The notes beneath the pieces are model-generated. The model saw nothing but the letters and a program-made list of their open reading frames with translations, had not been told where the DNA came from and did not search any database. From an uncultured bacterium (GTDB lineage: Bacteria; Cyanobacteriota; Vampirovibrionia; Gastranaerophilales; Gastranaerophilaceae): a stretch of DNA of 9,469 nucleotides. Made by a program: the position numbers and the translations under genes. The DNA lies in the NCBI GenBank assembly GCA_900550295.1, contig URRM01000062.1:1-9469 (forward strand), read 5' to 3'. The stretch's first letter is position 1. The number at the start of each line of letters is the position of its first letter. This document shows, one piece after another, positions 6,063 through 9,469 of the stretch.

Positions 6063-7403
6063 ATGAAACTAGATTTTTTAAAGGGACACCCAAAGGGACT
6101 ATATTTGTTATTTTGTGTAGAAATGTGGGAACGCTTTTCTTACTATGGTATGCGAGCATTGTTAGTGTTGTATATGGTTCAATACTTGTTTGCAGGCATG
6201 AATAAAGATGTTGCTACTCAATATGCAGGAAATATTTATGGCTGGTATACTGGACTAGTTTATTTAACTCCACTTGTAGGTGGATATTTGGCTGATAGGT
6301 ACCTAGGACAACGAAAATGTATAGCCACAGGTACACTGGTTATGTCTATTGGTTTGTTTGTTTTAGCCTTAAGCGTTATTAGTCAAGATTTAATTTATAA
6401 AAATACATTCTTTGTAATAGGCTTAATCTTAATGATTTTGGCCAATGGCTTTGTTAAATCAAATATAAGTGCTGTTGTCGGAATGCTTTATGGTAGTAAT
6501 AAACAAAAAAGAGATGCAGGTTTTACTATATTTTATATGGGAATAAACTTAGGTGCATTCTTTTCTCCGTTAATTTGTGGAACTTTAGCCACTGTTTATG
6601 GCTTTCAATACGGCTTTATGGCTGCCGGTTTTGGTGTTTTAATAGGATTTCTAATTTATAAGTTGGGTGAAAAACCTTTGTTGCAAGATTGTGGTTTGAA
6701 TCCTTACCGACGAATAGAGAATAAAAATAAAACCGAAGATAGAGATTTAAGATTAAGAGAAAAACGTAAATTGTGGGCTCTTTATGTTTTAATGGCTTTT
6801 TCCGTTGTATTTTGGCTATGTTACGAACAGGCTGGATGCTCAATGGCATTGTTTGCTGAAAACGAAACAAATAGAGCTATAACTTTATTTGGACAAAATT
6901 TTGTAATGCCATCACAATATTTTCAATCATTAAATCCATTGTTTATTGTCACTTTTGCTCCTTTAATGTCTATTTTATGGGGTGTTTTGCATACAAATAA
7001 AAAAGAACCTACATCTGTGCAAAAGTTTACAATAGGTTTAGGGTTGATATCTGTAGCCTATTTAATTATGGCAATAGCAGCCCATTATTCAGTAATTTCA
7101 TTGATTTCTCCAATGTGGTTGGTAGGTGCATTTTTTGTTGCAACAATAGCTGAACTTTGTATATCGCCGATAGGATTATCTTTAGTTACAAAACTTGCCC
7201 CTGTAAAATTTGCATCCTTAATTATGGGGTGTTGGTTTTTATCTAGTTTTATAGGTAATTTAGGTGCAGGTGTTTTTGCAGGTTTTTACGAAAAGATTTC
7301 ACATTCCTTGTTTTTCTTAATACTTGCTCTGACTTCTGCAATCGTATGTTTTATTTTGATGTTATTAATTCCATTACTAAAAAAATGGATGGGGAAATCA
7401 TAA
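6063..7403 (+). CDS. POT/PTR2 family proton-dependent di/tripeptide transporter
   Basis: Encodes 446 residues, an inner-membrane major facilitator protein importing small peptides with protons. The POT signature ExxERFxYYG is intact at 20-29. Other family motifs are GGYLADRYLGQRK (73-85), GFVKSNISAVVGMLYG with Lys132 on helix 4, FYMGINLGAFFSPLICG (157-173), FWLCYEQAG with Glu255 on helix 7, and AELCISPIGLSLVTKLAP with Glu364 on helix 10. Proton-coupling and peptide-binding acidic and basic residues are therefore retained. The loop between helices 6 and 7 (about 200-237) is short and hydrophilic, so the two extra helices (HA/HB) common in prokaryotic members appear absent, giving 12 rather than 14 helices. 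The start matches the family N-terminus (HPKGLYLLFCVEMWERF). There is no Shine-Dalgarno. Substrate (peptide rather than another solute) is inferred from family; a dtpT-like name would be a guess. Confidence 0.95.
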   Translation: MKLDFLKGHPKGLYLLFCVEMWERFSYYGMRALLVLYMVQYLFAGMNKDVATQYAGNIYGWYTGLVYLTPLVGGYLADRYLGQRKCIATGTLVMSIGLFVLALSVISQDLIYKNTFFVIGLILMILANGFVKSNISAVVGMLYGSNKQKRDAGFTIFYMGINLGAFFSPLICGTLATVYGFQYGFMAAGFGVLIGFLIYKLGEKPLLQDCGLNPYRRIENKNKTEDRDLRLREKRKLWALYVLMAFSVVFWLCYEQAGCSMALFAENETNRAITLFGQNFVMPSQYFQSLNPLFIVTFAPLMSILWGVLHTNKKEPTSVQKFTIGLGLISVAYLIMAIAAHYSVISLISPMWLVGAFFVATIAELCISPIGLSLVTKLAPVKFASLIMGCWFLSSFIGNLGAGVFAGFYEKISHSLFFLILALTSAIVCFILMLLIPLLKKWMGKS

Positions 7404-7438
7404 TTCCACTATTAATACGATAAAATTATTTTTAAAAG

Positions 7439-7447
7439 TGTTAATAT
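7439..7447 (+). promoter_or_regulatory. Candidate extended -10 promoter of the winged-helix gene
   Basis: TGT followed by TAATAT (7442-7447), ending 6 bases before the ATG at 7454. No -35 and no Shine-Dalgarno. It resembles the arrangement before the transporter gene, but the -10 is less perfect. With only 50 bases and no terminator between the genes, read-through from the transporter is also possible. Confidence 0.45.
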
Positions 7448-7453
7448 TATGGT

Positions 7454-7771
7454 ATGTTAACATGCGAAACTGTGGATAAAGATTTAAAAGCAGTGGGATT
7501 AGAATTAATGTTCTTAACTCCTGAAAAATGCTCACACGAAGATGGTGTGACAGCTGTTGAATTGGCAAAAATGGTAGGTTTGTCAGTTGATGTCGTTAAG
7601 AAGAAGTTGGTTATTTTAAAAGATAAAGAAATTGTTCAGGTAAAAGGAATTAATCCAAAGTATTGGAAATTTGATGATTACAAATTTCAAAGAATGGATG
7701 AAGATGACGAGGTATATAAATTACTTTGTAACTTTGATGATGTCGATTTTGACAGATATTTTCAATATTAA
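7454..7771 (+). CDS. Small winged-helix DNA-binding-like protein
   Basis: Encodes 105 residues. Residues about 32-74 read as a winged helix-turn-helix: helix VTAVELAKMVGL, turn SVD, recognition helix VVKKKLVILKDKE, then a beta wing IVQVKGINPKYWKFDDY. This is the layout of small transcription regulators such as the DeoR, ArsR or BlaI types, but I cannot assign one. The C-terminal tail (about 80-105) is very acidic and aromatic (MDEDDEVYKLL, DDVDFDRYFQY), which is unusual and might mediate protein contact or mimic DNA charge. There is no ligand domain; Cys4 and Cys26 are too few for a typical metal site. It follows the transporter by 50 bases and precedes the glycosyltransferase by 35, so it could regulate either, but nothing shows this. 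No Shine-Dalgarno is visible; the frame has no better start. Confidence 0.8.
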   Translation: MLTCETVDKDLKAVGLELMFLTPEKCSHEDGVTAVELAKMVGLSVDVVKKKLVILKDKEIVQVKGINPKYWKFDDYKFQRMDEDDEVYKLLCNFDDVDFDRYFQY

Positions 7772-7800
7772 TTGTAATGCAATAGTGAATATTGTATAAT
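7772..7800 (+). promoter_or_regulatory. Strong promoter of the glycosyltransferase gene, leaderless position
   Basis: TTGTAA (7772-7777), an exact 17-base spacer and a perfect TATAAT (7795-7800). The -35 begins on the base after the preceding stop codon. The ATG at 7807 lies 6 bases after the -10, with only T's between, so transcription should start at or next to the start codon and no Shine-Dalgarno is possible. Confidence 0.75.
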
Positions 7801-7806
7801 TTTTTT

Positions 7807-9469
7807 ATGATTAATTACTTGAAAGAACATAAAACTGAGACGATATTACTCTTTGTAATAACTGTTTTTGCACTAAATTTGCGTATTATAGCATTGCTTA
7901 ACTTTGGTGATTTATGGGTAGATGAACTTTATAGCAAATATTTTGCAAGTCAGGGGAATGCTTTTGATATAACAAAAACTCTGTTTTATGAGGATTTTCA
8001 TGTACCGCTTTATTTTGTTCTGCTACATTATTGGTCATGTTTATTTGGTCCGGCTGATAATGTTCTCAGGTTAATGGGGCTTTTGATAACAACATTAACA
8101 ATTCCGGTAAGTTATTATGTTGTAAAAGATTTGTTTAATGATTTTGCTAGCTATATGGTTGCAGGATTTTTAGCAATAAGTGCTTTTAATATTCACTATT
8201 CAGTTGAATTAAGATTTTATGGGATAGCAATTTTGTTTGCACTTTTATCAACATACTTTTTTGTAAAGTTATCTCAAAATTTTAATAAAAAATACGTGAT
8301 TGCATATTCTATATTTACGCTATTGCTTTTGTATACGTATAATTTTTCATTCATGTATGTTTTTTGTCAGTTTGTAATAGTGTTAATTTATTTTATAAAA
8401 AAACAAAAAGAAACACTTAAGTTACTTTCATTATATGCAATTATAGGTGTTTTATACTTGCCTGTAGTGGTAATAATTTTACATAATGTAATGACTTATC
8501 AATCTTCAATATTACAATTCGTACGTGATATTTTTGCCTTTGATTTATCTTGTTTATTTACCCTTTTAATGACAATTTATACAAATTGTTTTGAGCAATT
8601 TACTACAAACGATATTATGCGGAACTATTACTATTTTAAGTATTTGTTTAGTTTTGAGGGAATACTTTATGTACTATTGCCAATAATGATAGGTCTTTAT
8701 GGGTTAGCATTAGCATTAAAATCTAAAAATGAAAAAGTTTATTTATTTGTACTTCCGTCAATCTTGTTGTTGCTTATTCAAGTATGTTTAGTTCTTAATC
8801 ATACTTTGGCTTTTGTTTTGAGATATACAATAATTTCAACAACAGTAATTTTAATTACTTCTATTGTTGGCTTAATTTTGCAAATAAAAGCCAATAAAAA
8901 TGATAAAAATGAATTTGTTATAGCTATATGTTGCTTATGGTTTATTCTTAATTTGTTTTTTTTATTTACAGCAGGTAAATACTCAGTAATGAACAGAAGG
9001 ATTGTTTATTCTCAAAATTTATTACCGACTGTACAAAAATTAGATATAAATTCAGACGATTATATTTTTACCCCAAGGTTCGACAAATTAATTAGCTTTT
9101 ATGTGCCAAAAGGTAATCATATTGATATAGATACTTATGATGCTTTATTTTTAGGTAACCGACCTAAAGATATAGAATTTATCTTTGGAAAAGATTTGTC
9201 ATCAAAATTAGACCGTAAAATGGCTAAAACTTATCTCTACGACTATATTGTAAATGATTTACCATTGATTTATTTACACAAAAATTTAAAAGAAAAATAT
9301 TTTTCAAAAATGCATAAAGGACAAAGGTTTATAATTGTTACTGATGAAGCGTTAGATGCTTTAAAAACAAACCAAGAATGGTTCAAAAAAGATATGAATG
9401 TTTATGCGAGAAGTGCAATTTATTACACGCTTTCAGCTAAAATTCTAAATGATTCAATTAAATTTGCAA
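7807..9469 (+). CDS. GT-C type membrane glycosyltransferase (GT39/ArnT/PMT-like), 3' end cut by the window edge
   Basis: Open for 554 codons to the last base without a stop. GT-C enzymes move sugars from lipid-linked (polyprenyl phosphate) donors onto lipids, glycans or proteins at the outer face of the inner membrane. Visible family features: a first membrane helix (about 13-33); an outer-face loop with LWVDELYS, whose Asp39-Glu40 matches the conserved acidic pair; HVPLYFVLLHYW (65-76) in place of the usual hPPLyY segment; and YSVELRFYGIAILFALLSTY (131-150), like the SxEaRxY stretch of the family. About a dozen hydrophobic segments follow to about residue 388. Then comes a mainly hydrophilic tail (about 390-554), normally extracytoplasmic in this fold. 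Donor and acceptor are unknown. I chose ATG 7807 because a near-consensus promoter ends six bases before it and the N-terminus fits. Confidence 0.85.
   Translation, partial: MINYLKEHKTETILLFVITVFALNLRIIALLNFGDLWVDELYSKYFASQGNAFDITKTLFYEDFHVPLYFVLLHYWSCLFGPADNVLRLMGLLITTLTIPVSYYVVKDLFNDFASYMVAGFLAISAFNIHYSVELRFYGIAILFALLSTYFFVKLSQNFNKKYVIAYSIFTLLLLYTYNFSFMYVFCQFVIVLIYFIKKQKETLKLLSLYAIIGVLYLPVVVIILHNVMTYQSSILQFVRDIFAFDLSCLFTLLMTIYTNCFEQFTTNDIMRNYYYFKYLFSFEGILYVLLPIMIGLYGLALALKSKNEKVYLFVLPSILLLLIQVCLVLNHTLAFVLRYTIISTTVILITSIVGLILQIKANKNDKNEFVIAICCLWFILNLFFLFTAGKYSVMNRRIVYSQNLLPTVQKLDINSDDYIFTPRFDKLISFYVPKGNHIDIDTYDALFLGNRPKDIEFIFGKDLSSKLDRKMAKTYLYDYIVNDLPLIYLHKNLKEKYFSKMHKGQRFIIVTDEALDALKTNQEWFKKDMNVYARSAIYYTLSAKILNDSIKFA

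Noticed and set aside
6616..6870. Minus-strand frame of 84 codons inside the transporter gene
   Set aside because: The plus strand here encodes conserved POT motifs; no signal supports an antisense gene.
4231..7419. Exact 12-base match ACTATTAATACG at 4231-4242 and 7408-7419 as a shared regulatory site
   Set aside because: A single AT-rich 12-mer repeated twice in this composition is plausible by chance, and the two sites are placed differently relative to the next genes.
7411..7445. Imperfect inverted repeat ATTAATAC / GTGTTAAT after the transporter as a terminator
   Set aside because: Only 7 of 8 pairs, AT-rich, long loop and no T-run after it.

Overview
The window is AT-rich, gene-dense bacterial DNA with eight protein-coding genes, one of them cut by the right edge. 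I see no rRNA, tRNA, CRISPR array, transposase, integrase or phage gene. The mix is that of an anaerobic, fermentative, host-associated bacterium: pyruvate phosphate dikinase, a POT-family di/tripeptide transporter, an M16B protease-like protein and a GT-C membrane glycosyltransferase. Base composition, small unknown proteins and mixed translation signals would fit a gut lineage such as the Gastranaerophilales (Melainabacteria). That placement is an impression rather than a demonstration, and low-GC Firmicutes or other gut phyla remain possible.

Layout. Bases 35-1243 (minus strand) encode an M16-family protein that lacks the zinc-binding HxxEH motif and therefore looks like the non-catalytic subunit of a two-subunit protease. 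It is divergent from ppdK (1382-4042, plus), a complete pyruvate phosphate dikinase with its own extended -10 promoter, a good ribosome binding site and a strong terminator. A 284-base gap with several small palindromes precedes an unrecognised 247-residue, coiled-coil-rich protein (4394-5137, plus). That gene meets a 104-residue unknown protein (5178-5492, minus) tail to tail across a hairpin. An inverted repeat and promoter then lead to a 90-residue HEAT-repeat protein (5707-5979), which ends at a GNRA-loop terminator. The right third carries three plus-strand genes: a POT peptide transporter (6063-7403), a small winged-helix protein (7454-7771) and a GT-C family membrane glycosyltransferase (7807 to beyond the edge).

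The most notable pattern is in initiation signals. Four genes (ppdK, the coiled-coil gene, the HEAT gene and the 104-residue gene) have clear Shine-Dalgarno sequences. The three adjacent genes on the right have none; each instead has a -10 box ending only 6 to 9 bases before the ATG, as expected for leaderless mRNAs. The M16 gene may be a fourth case. Apart from this, the genes look like independent single-gene units, so joint function cannot be inferred from operon structure. I found no convincing undescribed multi-gene system. The most unusual items are the leaderless run, the POT transporter without the extra helix pair of prokaryotic members, and the unrecognised coiled-coil protein with its own strong signals.
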